Below are positions 17,374 to 26,312 of a stretch of 64,000 bases of DNA, piece after piece. The stretch's first letter is position 1, and the number at the start of each line of letters is the position of its first letter. Below the pieces are notes generated by a model. The model was not told the origin of the DNA and searched no databases. It saw nothing but the letters and a program-made list of their open reading frames with translations. This DNA comes from CAYSCZ01 sp964429655 (GTDB lineage Bacteria; Bacteroidota; Bacteroidia; Cytophagales; Cyclobacteriaceae). The translations under genes and the position numbers were made by a program. Location of the stretch: contig CAYSCZ010000008.1 in the NCBI GenBank assembly GCA_964429655.1, positions 10,807 to 74,806 of the forward strand, given 5' to 3'.

Positions 17374-18432
17374 ATGGAAGACATAGCAAATCCAAAGCCA
17401 GGGTTGTCAAGAGTTGCTTATTGGTTTATCATAATAAGTTGTGTAATCGTTTTCCTGATTTATTTCAGGGGTTTACTGCAGCCCATTATTCTTGCATTAG
17501 TCATTTGGTTTTTAATTATTGATCTAAGGGCATTGATCGGCAGGATAAAAATTGGTAAGAAACCTATTCCAAAGTGGCTTAGAGGAACCCTATCTTTTAT
17601 ATTCATTCTTTCCATGTTTGGCTTAGTAGAAGAGTTTCTCTCTTACAATGTTGAGTTGATCATACGAAAGATGCCAGAGTATGAGAAGAATCTACAATTT
17701 TTTTATAACTCCATTGAAGAACTGTCTGGTCTTTCTGATCTTTCCGAAAAAATAAGTGAGGCCATACAAACCCTTAACCTGGAATCTTATATATCAGGTC
17801 TGGTAAGTTCATTAACTTCTTTGCTGGGCAACTTTGTTTTGATCGTAATTTATCTCATCTTCCTGCTTATTGAAGAAAGTATTTTTTACTACAAGCTTAA
17901 AGCTGTTTTCCCCACTCAAAGGCGATATGAAGAGGTAACCCGAATGCTGAACAGGATTAATCATTCAATTCATAGGTACCTATCTATCAAAACGCTTATT
18001 AGCCTATTGACGGGTTTTTTAAGTTATATAGTTTTATTCTTTTTGGAGATTGATTTCCCTTTTTTATGGGCATTTATCATCTTCTTATTTAATTTCATAC
18101 CTTATATAGGATCTTTAATAGCTACGTTACTTCCAGCCTTTTTTGCGGTATTTCAATATGCTTCTATTTGGCCTTTTGTTTACGTTTTGGTAAGTGTGGA
18201 AGCAGTGCAACTGCTGGTTGGAAACTATATTGAACCCCGGGTTATGGGTAAAAGTCTGAATCTAAGCCCACTGGTTGTGATACTTGCTTTATCTTTCTGG
18301 GGGACCCTCTGGGGTGTTCTTGGCATGGTCATTTCAGTACCAATCATGTCGATCATAACAATAGTTCTGGCTGGTATACCTTCAACGAGAAATATAGCAA
18401 TATTACTTTCAGGCAGCGGGGAAATAGAATAA
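17374..18432 (+). CDS. AI-2E family (PerM/YdiK-like) membrane permease
   Basis: An inner-membrane protein of the AI-2E transporter superfamily; members export signalling molecules or exchange ions, and the substrate here is unknown. Seen: paired N-terminal helices (SCVIVFLIYFRGLLQPIILA), a soluble helical region between residues about 85 and 150, and the C-terminal membrane block with the family pattern FNFIPYIGSLIATLLPA and GNYIEPRVMGKSLNLSPLVV. That block is the most conserved part of the family. At 352 residues the length is normal. Its stop codon abuts the stop of the convergent gene with no base between. Confidence 0.9.
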   Translation: MEDIANPKPGLSRVAYWFIIISCVIVFLIYFRGLLQPIILALVIWFLIIDLRALIGRIKIGKKPIPKWLRGTLSFIFILSMFGLVEEFLSYNVELIIRKMPEYEKNLQFFYNSIEELSGLSDLSEKISEAIQTLNLESYISGLVSSLTSLLGNFVLIVIYLIFLLIEESIFYYKLKAVFPTQRRYEEVTRMLNRINHSIHRYLSIKTLISLLTGFLSYIVLFFLEIDFPFLWAFIIFLFNFIPYIGSLIATLLPAFFAVFQYASIWPFVYVLVSVEAVQLLVGNYIEPRVMGKSLNLSPLVVILALSFWGTLWGVLGMVISVPIMSIITIVLAGIPSTRNIAILLSGSGEIE

Positions 18433-18996
18433 TTATCTTGTTGCCGAGCTGTCCAGATAGCTGATTTTTGAGTCATATTTTTGCAGGAAATCAGCACTTT
18501 CTTCTATCATAAGTAAGATTTCTTCACAAATAATATCTAACCTTTTATCATTTATTTCATCAATTTTTTGAAATAACGGAATTGGCTTACCACCTTTTTC
18601 AGTGTGGCGTCCATATCGATCTCTTCTTATCTCCTTGAAAGTGAAATTCCTTATCGAGAAAATAATCATGCCATTATTTTCCTGCAGATGCATCTCATAT
18701 CGGATCCTAGCAAATGGTTTTGGTGTTAGCAAGCCCTGCTCATACACTTTCATAGATGAATTTAAAATATATCGATCACCAACCTTATTTTCATATTTTC
18801 TCACTGGTTGTAATTCTCTGGCTATATGTCTAAGCATGCCGGACGGGGCAGGAGTCTCATGTGATTGAAACTGTAGTGTAGTATCAATTTTAAATGAACA
18901 TTGAGCCTTCAAAACGTTACCAAGTAGAACCAGAATAAGTAATAATTGAGGTATTATAAAATTGATCATTTTGGGTAAATTAACAGCAAGGTCCAT
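18433..18996 (-). CDS. Hypothetical secreted protein, DUF4468-like pattern uncertain
   Basis: The frame gives 187 residues. The ATG at 18969 would place a typical signal peptide (MINFIIPQLLLILVLLGNVLKAQ) at the terminus and is probably the true start. The mature part alternates charged and beta-strand segments (RIRYEMHLQENNGMIIFSIRN, FTFKEIRRDRYGR) and ends in a helical region (LDIICEEILLMIEESADFL). The strand pattern recalls DUF4468-type domains seen in Bacteroidota secreted proteins, but I am not sure of this. It converges head-on with the AI-2E gene. Confidence 0.6.
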   Translation of the reverse strand: MDLAVNLPKMINFIIPQLLLILVLLGNVLKAQCSFKIDTTLQFQSHETPAPSGMLRHIARELQPVRKYENKVGDRYILNSSMKVYEQGLLTPKPFARIRYEMHLQENNGMIIFSIRNFTFKEIRRDRYGRHTEKGGKPIPLFQKIDEINDKRLDIICEEILLMIEESADFLQKYDSKISYLDSSATR

Positions 18997-19074
18997 TATA
19001 ATTATCGATGAACCTTACTGTTAAGTTGAGAAATTTTAATAAAATCTCAAATATTATTTACCCTAAAATCAGAA

Positions 19075-20208
19075 TTAAAATTCGTAAACTGCGGCTATTA
19101 AAAAAGAAGATAAAGATCCTACAGGATTAAAATCACTGTCTGCAAAAACATCTTCGTTTGACAGATCCACACGAAATTCCGGAATGATGGTTAGGTTTTG
19201 AACCTTATAATTACCGGATAGTGTAAAAGCATTGAAATTTGGGTTATCAACTGCATCATCTCCATTAATTATAGTAAAATACTCATACCTAAGCCCCAGC
19301 CCAAACCTGTCACTGAAAGCATTCTGCAGATATATAGCAGAGCCCGCAAACCCGGTGTTATCCCCATTAATATCTTCTTCTGATCCATTAATAATGGTAA
19401 CGCCAGGATCTTGAGATAGAATTGTGCCATTGAATCCAAAATAAAAACTATCTGACAGGTTCCAGCCAGTAGTAATATCCGTTTGAAATAAAACACCTCC
19501 GGAGGATGTGCCACTAGGATCTTTATCTGGATCAATTGAGCCATCTTCATCACCAAGTCTGACGTTTAGCCACAATCCTCCTGCATCATTTTCATAGCCA
19601 AGTTGCAGGCCACCGACATAAGAATCACCAAAATTAAAATCTGTTTGGTCAGTCGGGTTCATCAAGGACAACATCAAGCTGAAATTATCAGAAAGTGCTA
19701 TATCTGCTTTAATACCGGTATGACTAAATGGCCCATTGGTAAACATATAGGATGTGGAATAATTATAATTTCCTGTCGGTGAAATCACTTCATAGCCCAA
19801 ATATGTATTGAAATTTCCAAGTGTTAATGTGACATTATCTGAAACATCCCAGAAAACATACAATTGGTTTACTATATTATTGATTGCTCCCGACAAGAAT
19901 ACAGCGTCAGCTCCTCTTTGACCAAATACCAGGTCTGCTACCATGCCTGTCTTTCCCTTGCTATATTCTGCGATAAGGTTAATCATACCCAAGGCAAAGC
20001 CTGGTTTATCGGCAAAAGACGTTGCTGGCACAGTCAATAAAGAATTACCATCCTGCGGTTCATTTTCGGTACTAAGGTTTTGACGAAAATATGCATCAAC
20101 AGACCCAGACAATATTAATTCAGATTCAGCTTCCTCATCTTGTGCCTGGGAAAGAAAGGATTTTGAAAGGAATAACAGTAAAAAAAGAATTGTGTAAATT
20201 AATTTCAT
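19075..20208 (-). CDS. Outer-membrane beta-barrel porin (OmpL-like)
   Basis: A protein with a signal peptide (MKLIYTILFLLLFLSKSFLSQAQ) and a run of amphipathic strands through the whole mature region, ending on a terminal strand SFLIAAVYEF with an aromatic last residue, as outer-membrane barrels do. Strand pairs such as GFALGMINLIAEYSKGKTG, VTLTLGNFNTYLGYEVIS and FGLGLRYEYFTI match the putative beta-barrel porin-2/OmpL-like type. At 377 residues the size is normal. It sits 91 bases downstream of the ammonium transporter on the same strand; porin-Amt pairs are common in this phylum, so passage of small nitrogen compounds is a plausible inference. Confidence 0.8.
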   Translation of the reverse strand: MKLIYTILFLLLFLSKSFLSQAQDEEAESELILSGSVDAYFRQNLSTENEPQDGNSLLTVPATSFADKPGFALGMINLIAEYSKGKTGMVADLVFGQRGADAVFLSGAINNIVNQLYVFWDVSDNVTLTLGNFNTYLGYEVISPTGNYNYSTSYMFTNGPFSHTGIKADIALSDNFSLMLSLMNPTDQTDFNFGDSYVGGLQLGYENDAGGLWLNVRLGDEDGSIDPDKDPSGTSSGGVLFQTDITTGWNLSDSFYFGFNGTILSQDPGVTIINGSEEDINGDNTGFAGSAIYLQNAFSDRFGLGLRYEYFTIINGDDAVDNPNFNAFTLSGNYKVQNLTIIPEFRVDLSNEDVFADSDFNPVGSLSSFLIAAVYEF

Positions 20209-20256
20209 AATAAATTTGTAGTAAGATTAAAATTTGTTTACAGATTTTTGATTTAG

Positions 20257-20300
20257 AGCCATGGCAATAAGTTGGCAGACTTGATTGCCTGGCTTTTTTT
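20257..20300. repeat. Hairpin between amt and the porin gene
   Basis: AGCCATGGCAAT and ATTGCCTGGCT form an 11-bp stem with one bulge. On the plus strand it is followed by seven T, so it looks like an intrinsic terminator for transcription opposite to both neighbouring genes. On the gene strand it is a 3' hairpin directly after the amt stop without a T tract, which could protect or separate the amt message from the porin message. Confidence 0.45.
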
Positions 20301-21651
20301 ATTCATATGTTATTGTATACCCTCTTATACCATGTTCATGACTATCCAGTCCGGATGTTTCATGTGCTTCACTCACCCTGATACCAATGGTATGCTTCAA
20401 AGCAGTAAATATTAAAAAAGCTGCACTGAACGCTAAGGCACCACATATTAGAACGCCAATTAGTTGAGGTAAAAAGGCTTTGCCTGCTCCAAATATTCCT
20501 ACCGCTAAAGTTCCCCATATACCACAGGTCAAGTGTACGGATACCGCCCCAACAACATCATCTAACTTTAATCGGTCTAAAATTACGGCTGAAAAAACTA
20601 CTAGCACCCCGGCTATTAGTCCTACCAATAATGACTCTGATGGACTAATTACATCTGCACCTGCGGTGATACCAACTAAACCTGCCAATATACCATTGAG
20701 AACCATTCCCAGGTCGAGCCTTTTAAACACGAGGTACCCTCCCAGAAATCCCCCCAATGCACCAGTGCAGGCAGCAAGGGAAGTAGTAACCAATACAAAA
20801 GATGTAGCGGCCGGATCTCCGGATAAAACGGACCCACCATTAAACCCAAACCAACCTAGCCATAAAAGAAATACACCTATTACAGATAGCGGAACACTTG
20901 AGCCTGGCTTATCATTAATTTTTCCATTTGCATATTTACCAATTCGAGGGCCAAGAACAATGATACCTGCAAGCGCCCCCCATCCACCAACTGAATGTAC
21001 CAGGGTTGAGCCGGCAAAATCATAGAATCCCATAGCGTCCAATGCACCTCCGCCCCATTTCCAGCTTCCAATGATTGGATATACAATTCCAACGAATAGT
21101 AAGGTAAATAACAGATACGCATTAATCTTTATTCTTTCAGCCACTGCACCGGACACAATAGTAGCAGCAGTGGCAGCGAACATTGCCTGGAAAAGAAAAT
21201 CTGTCCAGTAGGTATATCCTCCGCCTGCATATTCAACGGAGTTACCATTTTCGGGTAAACTCAAGAAAAAGCCTCCAAATCCGAACCACCCCGGTGTTTC
21301 GAATCCGGGATACATCAAGTTAAAACCAATAATATAATAGGTGATAATACCCAATACTGGTGTCAGTGTATTCTTGAAGAGAATATTAACAGTATTTTTA
21401 GACTGTCCAAATCCTGCTTCAACTCCGGCAAATCCTAAATGCATGATGAATACTAAGGCAGTTGCCAACATCATCCAAACATTATTGGCAGTGAATACCG
21501 CATCTCCAATCATTGCATTTAATTCTGCAACTTCTAGAACCGAAGCATTAGCTGTTTCAGTTAATGCTCCAGAATCAACAGCACTTATGGAAGTATCTAA
21601 TACTTCAGGTGCTAAACTGGTTTCTTCATTAATTGTAGGTTTCATAATCAT
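20299..21651 (-). CDS. amt: Ammonium transporter
   Basis: An Amt/Mep/Rh-family inner-membrane channel for ammonium. Conserved segments are present: FIMHLGFAGVEAGFGQSKN, LFQAMFAATAATIVSGAVAERIK, GSTLVHSVGGWGALAG, GWFGFNGGS, AACTGALGGFLGGYL, and the cytoplasmic end LGHE/ISEAHETSGLD-type tail (RVSEAHETSGLDSHEHG). Eleven membrane helices are expected. The frame opens at TTG 21687, but ATG 21651 is preferred. An acidic soluble N-terminal stretch (EETSLAPEVLDTSISAVDSG) precedes the first helix. No PII (GlnK) gene is adjacent, which is unusual for amt but not rare in this phylum. The porin gene follows. Confidence 0.95.
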   Translation of the reverse strand: MIMKPTINEETSLAPEVLDTSISAVDSGALTETANASVLEVAELNAMIGDAVFTANNVWMMLATALVFIMHLGFAGVEAGFGQSKNTVNILFKNTLTPVLGIITYYIIGFNLMYPGFETPGWFGFGGFFLSLPENGNSVEYAGGGYTYWTDFLFQAMFAATAATIVSGAVAERIKINAYLLFTLLFVGIVYPIIGSWKWGGGALDAMGFYDFAGSTLVHSVGGWGALAGIIVLGPRIGKYANGKINDKPGSSVPLSVIGVFLLWLGWFGFNGGSVLSGDPAATSFVLVTTSLAACTGALGGFLGGYLVFKRLDLGMVLNGILAGLVGITAGADVISPSESLLVGLIAGVLVVFSAVILDRLKLDDVVGAVSVHLTCGIWGTLAVGIFGAGKAFLPQLIGVLICGALAFSAAFLIFTALKHTIGIRVSEAHETSGLDSHEHGIRGYTITYE

Positions 21652-21829
21652 TTTTTTCAGAAAAAAGAATTGTGGTATAAAAAACAACCTTTACTAGCGT
21701 CAAAATTAATATTATTAAATTTTATGACTATTTTTTTTACTATTATTTTATATTTTGACATAATTATTTAATTTTTTACTTATTAATTGCCAATTAAATG
21801 TAGAATTATCAATATGCATGTAGTTTCAT

Positions 21830-21862
21830 AAATAGTTTTTGAAAAAACTTCAATAACTATTT
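21830..21862. repeat. AT-rich inverted repeat upstream of amt
   Basis: Arms of 14 bases with one mismatch (AAATAGTTTTTGAA and TTCAATAACTATTT) separated by AAAAC. It lies in the 300-base AT-rich stretch between amt and the 65-aa gene, about 180 bases upstream of the amt start. No other feature is visible in that stretch. It could be a regulator site or an RNA hairpin. Confidence 0.4.
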
Positions 21863-21977
21863 GGAGAAAATGGCTATAATAAAAATTAAATCTTGTGTTT
21901 ATTATTTAAAATAAAATAATAAAAGGCTTTATAGTTTTTATATAGAAGTATATTATGTTATAAGACTGAAGCTATCC

Positions 21978-22175
21978 TTATTCTGAAATATGAAAGTCAT
22001 TTCCTTTTCCATACTGAATGAACTCATGAAAATAGTGCTTCTCCATAGTAAGTACATCTTGAATTAAGTAATCACCAAAGAGTTTATCCAACACCATAAA
22101 ATGTCTTGTTTCTCCATAATTGACGATACAGTATTTCTTGCCTACAATTAGATGCTTTTCTGATATTCCACTCAT
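21978..22175 (-). CDS. Hypothetical 65-aa protein
   Basis: A short soluble protein starting MSGISEKHLIVGKKYCIVNY and ending GNDFHISE. The sequence has a compact beta-strand pattern (KKYCIVNYGETRHFMVLDKL followed by GDYLIQDVLTMEKHYFHEF), like a small SH3-like barrel. It has no signal peptide or membrane segment. It is an isolated minus-strand gene between amt and the divergent lipoprotein gene. Codon use and composition look natural, which favours a real gene despite the size. Confidence 0.6.
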   Translation of the reverse strand: MSGISEKHLIVGKKYCIVNYGETRHFMVLDKLFGDYLIQDVLTMEKHYFHEFIQYGKGNDFHISE

Positions 22176-22298
22176 TGTTTTGATATTAGTTGAACAAACT
22201 GCACAAACTGCATAAATTGTTGAGATAAAATTTTCCTCAAAAGTAAAATTATGTTAAACTTGGGTAACGGATTCAAATAGAACCAACCATAAATCAAG

Positions 22299-23207
22299 AT
22301 GAAAACTGATATGAAATATAATTTACCGACTGTTTATTTAACAGTTTTATCGCTATTTGTATTTTCTTGTGGAGGAGGTGGAGGAGAAGAAAAAGAAAGG
22401 ACTGCATCAGAAGCACCTGAATTTACAGAAGCTGAACTACAAATAGTTCAGGATATTGATAAAGTTATCCATGAATTACCACCGCCATCAGAAGTACCAT
22501 TTTTATTAGAGGCAGTAGGTTCTGATTTTAACTCAGATCTATTGAATCCATTAGATAATATCGAAGAATATCAAAACACCAATGACAAAGCCGCATTAAA
22601 CCTCGGTGTTTATGCAACAGATGCCGGTTATTTATCTTCTTATGAGCAAGTTCAGGATGCATTGAAATATATGGAAGCATGTCAAAAGCTGGCAGAGACC
22701 ATTGGTATATCATCCGCTTTCGATATTTCCATGATGAAGCGTTTCGAAAAAAACTTAGGCAATAGAGACTCTCTGTCAGTATTGATTAATCAGGCCGTCA
22801 AAATAGCGGAGCAAAGGCTCGAATCAGGTGACAGATTAACCATGGCCGGACTGGTTTTATGCGGGAGTTATATCGAAGGTTTATACATTTCCACGCAGCT
22901 GGTGGATTCATATCCAGCTGATCTATCTTCAGAAAACAGGACTTTAATATTAGAACCTTTGGTGAAAATCATATTAGATCAAAAATTACCGCTTATAGAT
23001 GTAATCGGAATGCTAAAAGATTTATCGCAAGATGACGTAATAGCTGATATGGTCACTGAGCTAAGTGTTCTTAGAATTCTCTATGAAGATTTGCAGGAAA
23101 TACAAACAAAAATCGAAAATAATGCAGGCGATTATACGCTTGATCCTAATGTTCTGGATGATATTACTACAGAAGTCAAACGCATCCGTGATGACATTGT
23201 AAGATAA
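22299..23207 (+). CDS. Helical lipoprotein of unknown function
   Basis: A lipoprotein with a signal ending LSLFVFSC (Cys24), followed by five glycines and an acidic EEKERTASEAPEF stretch, which fits the surface-export type of Bacteroidota lipoproteins. The mature region is almost entirely helical (LNLGVYATDAGYLSSYEQVQ, LGNRDSLSVLINQAVKIAEQ, and so on) with no recognisable catalytic motif. It ends in a coiled-coil-like segment. A strong terminator follows at 23240, so it is probably monocistronic, although the large ABC transporter starts 111 bases on. Confidence 0.75.
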   Translation: MKTDMKYNLPTVYLTVLSLFVFSCGGGGGEEKERTASEAPEFTEAELQIVQDIDKVIHELPPPSEVPFLLEAVGSDFNSDLLNPLDNIEEYQNTNDKAALNLGVYATDAGYLSSYEQVQDALKYMEACQKLAETIGISSAFDISMMKRFEKNLGNRDSLSVLINQAVKIAEQRLESGDRLTMAGLVLCGSYIEGLYISTQLVDSYPADLSSENRTLILEPLVKIILDQKLPLIDVIGMLKDLSQDDVIADMVTELSVLRILYEDLQEIQTKIENNAGDYTLDPNVLDDITTEVKRIRDDIVR

Positions 23208-23239
23208 ACGGCAACACAGTCGCCAACCAAACCTAATAG

Positions 23240-23271
23240 AAGCATTGAAATATTTTTTCAATGCTTTTTTT
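23240..23271 (+). terminator. Rho-independent terminator
   Basis: An 11-bp perfect stem (AAGCATTGAAA with TTTCAATGCTT), a five-base loop, and a T run immediately after. It lies 33 bases after the lipoprotein stop. Confidence 0.85.
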
Positions 23272-23318
23272 ATTTTGTTTAAATTAGGATTTTTCTTGGC
23301 ATATCTCAAATAATTTAA

Positions 23319-26309
23319 ATGAGCGAAAAATTATTAAAAGCTATTATCCAGTTATTGGCTATTGTAGCCAAAGAGGATCAGGTTACTTCTGATGAAAGGG
23401 CCTCTATAGAAAAGTTTTTGCTTGAGAGTTTAAATTCTGGGGAAGCCAAAAGATATCTTGCGCTATTTGATGTTATCGTTTCCCAATCAACTATCGTATT
23501 TGATGAGAAACAAGAAATAAAAAGGATCACTGACCAGATTAACAAGGAGCTAACAAAACAGCAGAAAGTGGTTGTAATTCTTGATTTACTGGAATTAATT
23601 ATTGCTGATGGTAGAATATCCAAAAGAGAGAATGAGCTGGTTTATCTTATTGCCCGTAGCATAAACATACCTAAAGAAATAACCGACCATCTGAAATCAT
23701 TTGTGCTATATCAGGATAGAAGTAAAATGATTTCTTCAAATATTCTTATCGTTGATAATGGTAAATATGAACGAAATGAGACTTCGAAATATATAACGAG
23801 GGAAAACCTAAAAGGAATAATCTTTATTCTTCATACAAAAGAACTGGATACTTACTTTATTAAATATATAGGTGAAGAAGGAATAATTCTCAATGGAAAC
23901 CCACTAAGGCACAACAGAATTAAAGTTTTTTCTTCAGGAAGTTCTGTACGGGGCTCTGCCCTTGAACCACTTTATTACAGCGATGTTGCCAGTGAATTTC
24001 GTGATGTTGATGCTGAAGAGCATATATCCCTTATTGCAAGTGATATAAGCTATAAATTCCCCAATGGTAATATAGGCCTTAGGAATATAAACATCGTTGA
24101 ACATACCGGTAAACTAATCGCTATCATGGGTGGTAGCGGAGCCGGGAAATCTACCCTACTAAACGTTCTAAATGGAAATGACTCCCCTAGTGAAGGAAGT
24201 GTAAGAATAAATGGGATTGACATTCACCAAAGCAAAGAAAAGATAGAAGGAGTGATAGGTTTTGTTCCTCAGGATGATCTATTGATCGAAGACCTGACGG
24301 TTTATCAAAACTTATACTTTGCCGCAAAATTATGTTTTAAGGATAAAAATGACAAGGAATTAGACGGGCTGATCGTTAAAACCTTAGAATCACTGGGACT
24401 AATTGAAATAAAAAGTTTAAAGGTTGGAAACCCTTTAGAGAAAGTGATCAGTGGAGGTCAAAGAAAAAGGTTAAATATAGGACTGGAGCTATTGCGAGAG
24501 CCTGCAGTACTGTTTGTTGATGAGCCTACCAGTGGTCTGTCCTCAAGCGACTCAGAAAATATCATGGACCTGCTTCGTGAGCTGACAGTTAAAGGAAAGT
24601 TGATATTTTCGGTGATACATCAACCATCAGAGGATATTTTCAGGATGTTTGATAAACTAATCATCCTGGATGTTGGAGGGTACCAGATTTACTATGGTAA
24701 TCCTGTTGATGCCATCGATTATTTCAGAGGGATTGTAAAAATTGTAGATAAACGTACGAATGATAATCCAGAGCAAATCTTCAATATAATTGAGGCAAAA
24801 GTAGTCAATGAGTATGGACATGTAACTAAACAACGAAAAATATCACCTTACGAGTGGTACACGGCTTTTAAAAAGCGTATTAACATTCCTCAAAAAAAAG
24901 AATTCAGTACTGCTCCAAAGAAAACGCTTAATATCCCCAACAGGTTTAAACAAATCCCAATATTTACCATTAGGGATGTCCTGTCCAAACTCAATAACCG
25001 TCAATATCTTTACATCAACTTCTTAGAAGCTCCCGTCCTGGCTTTCATTCTGGCATTCATTGTCAGATACACCCCTGCTGATGAGGAATTTTATTCCTTC
25101 AAAGAAAATCTGAACATTCCGGTATTCTTTTTTATGAGTGTATTAGTTGCGCTGTTTATGGGGTTAACAGTTAGTGCTGAAGAAATTTTGAAGGATAAAA
25201 AAATTAAGAAACGGGAAGCTTTTTTGAACCTAAGTAAATTCAGTTATATCATCAGTAAACTGATCATTTTATTTATTTTATCAGCGATCCAAACATTCAC
25301 TTATGTCGTAATAGGTGCTATTATACTTGAGATAAAAGGTATGACCCTTGAGATGTGGTTGGTATTGTTTAGCGTATCTTGTTTTGCAAATACCTTGGGC
25401 CTAAATATTTCAGCCTCTTTCAAATCAGCGGTTACCGTATACATCCTTATTCCTCTTTTAGTAATCCCGCAATTATTATTAAGTGGTGTTGTTGTAAACT
25501 TTGACAAACTTAACCCAACAATTAGTGCAGCGGATAAGGTGCCATTTATTGGTGAGCTTATGGCATCCAGATGGGCTTTTGAGTCATTGTGTGTTACTCA
25601 ATTCAGAGACAATGCATATGAAAATAAAATTTATCCTCACGATAAAATAATGGCAAATTCAGAATATAAAACCGTTTATCACCTTCCAAGACTGGATGCT
25701 GCCCTTGATTATATCCATCGAAATATTGGTTCGGAATCAACTAATCAAAATAGAATTGAAAGTAACTTGGCTATTTTGAGAAATGAAATCAATAAAGAAT
25801 TAATAGCTATCGGTAAAGATAAGTTTCCCCAGGTAGACAAGCTTACGAAAGATGAATTCAATGATGTATTGTACAATCAAACCAAACAGTTTTTAGGCAA
25901 CCTCAGGAAATTCTATAATAACAAATATAAAAAAGCCGACAGGTTGAAATCCGAAGTGTTATCAGAATATACAGAGACTGAAAAAGGAAGAGAAACCCTC
26001 ATCCAACTACGTAACACCTATGAAAACGAAAGATTAAGCTCTATTGTAAAAAACACTTCCACCGAACTAAGATTGATTGAACGGGACAATGAGCTTATAC
26101 AAAAAATCTATCCCATTTATATGGACCCACAATTTCCAGAAAATATTTTTGACTTTAGAGAACAATTCTATGTACCGGAAAAGCAATTTTTTGGTTCCTA
26201 TTTTGACACCTTTTATTTCAATACCCTGGTTATTTGGAGTATGAGCCTTGTGCTTATTATATTTTTATACTATGATGTGTTAAAGAAAATTATTACCGGT
26301 TTTAAATAG
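23319..26309 (+). CDS. ABC transporter, ABCG-like, with N-terminal TerB-like domain
   Basis: A 996-residue half-transporter-type fusion. Residues about 1-125 look like a TerB-type helical domain (LLAIVAKEDQVTSDERASIE, LIIADGRISKRENELVYLIA, with acidic metal-binding-type loops). Residues about 137-230 form a beta-rich segment ending in LYYSDV. The ATPase follows, with Walker A GGSGAGKS (271-278), signature ISGGQRKRLNIG (377-388), Walker B VLFVDEPTSGLSS (about 400) and a VIHQPSED switch. That order (ATPase before membrane part) is ABCG-like. Membrane helices run from about residue 568 to 728, then a soluble insert of about 240 residues rich in charged helices (NEINKELIAIGKDKFPQ) precedes the final helix. 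The substrate is unknown. Confidence 0.88.
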   Translation: MSEKLLKAIIQLLAIVAKEDQVTSDERASIEKFLLESLNSGEAKRYLALFDVIVSQSTIVFDEKQEIKRITDQINKELTKQQKVVVILDLLELIIADGRISKRENELVYLIARSINIPKEITDHLKSFVLYQDRSKMISSNILIVDNGKYERNETSKYITRENLKGIIFILHTKELDTYFIKYIGEEGIILNGNPLRHNRIKVFSSGSSVRGSALEPLYYSDVASEFRDVDAEEHISLIASDISYKFPNGNIGLRNINIVEHTGKLIAIMGGSGAGKSTLLNVLNGNDSPSEGSVRINGIDIHQSKEKIEGVIGFVPQDDLLIEDLTVYQNLYFAAKLCFKDKNDKELDGLIVKTLESLGLIEIKSLKVGNPLEKVISGGQRKRLNIGLELLREPAVLFVDEPTSGLSSSDSENIMDLLRELTVKGKLIFSVIHQPSEDIFRMFDKLIILDVGGYQIYYGNPVDAIDYFRGIVKIVDKRTNDNPEQIFNIIEAKVVNEYGHVTKQRKISPYEWYTAFKKRINIPQKKEFSTAPKKTLNIPNRFKQIPIFTIRDVLSKLNNRQYLYINFLEAPVLAFILAFIVRYTPADEEFYSFKENLNIPVFFFMSVLVALFMGLTVSAEEILKDKKIKKREAFLNLSKFSYIISKLIILFILSAIQTFTYVVIGAIILEIKGMTLEMWLVLFSVSCFANTLGLNISASFKSAVTVYILIPLLVIPQLLLSGVVVNFDKLNPTISAADKVPFIGELMASRWAFESLCVTQFRDNAYENKIYPHDKIMANSEYKTVYHLPRLDAALDYIHRNIGSESTNQNRIESNLAILRNEINKELIAIGKDKFPQVDKLTKDEFNDVLYNQTKQFLGNLRKFYNNKYKKADRLKSEVLSEYTETEKGRETLIQLRNTYENERLSSIVKNTSTELRLIERDNELIQKIYPIYMDPQFPENIFDFREQFYVPEKQFFGSYFDTFYFNTLVIWSMSLVLIIFLYYDVLKKIITGFK

Positions 26310-26312
26310 TAG

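Noticed and set aside
20480..21025. 181-codon plus-strand frame inside amt
   Set aside because: It is fully antisense to the clear ammonium transporter gene; its Pro/Thr-rich sequence reflects the reverse of membrane-helix codons.
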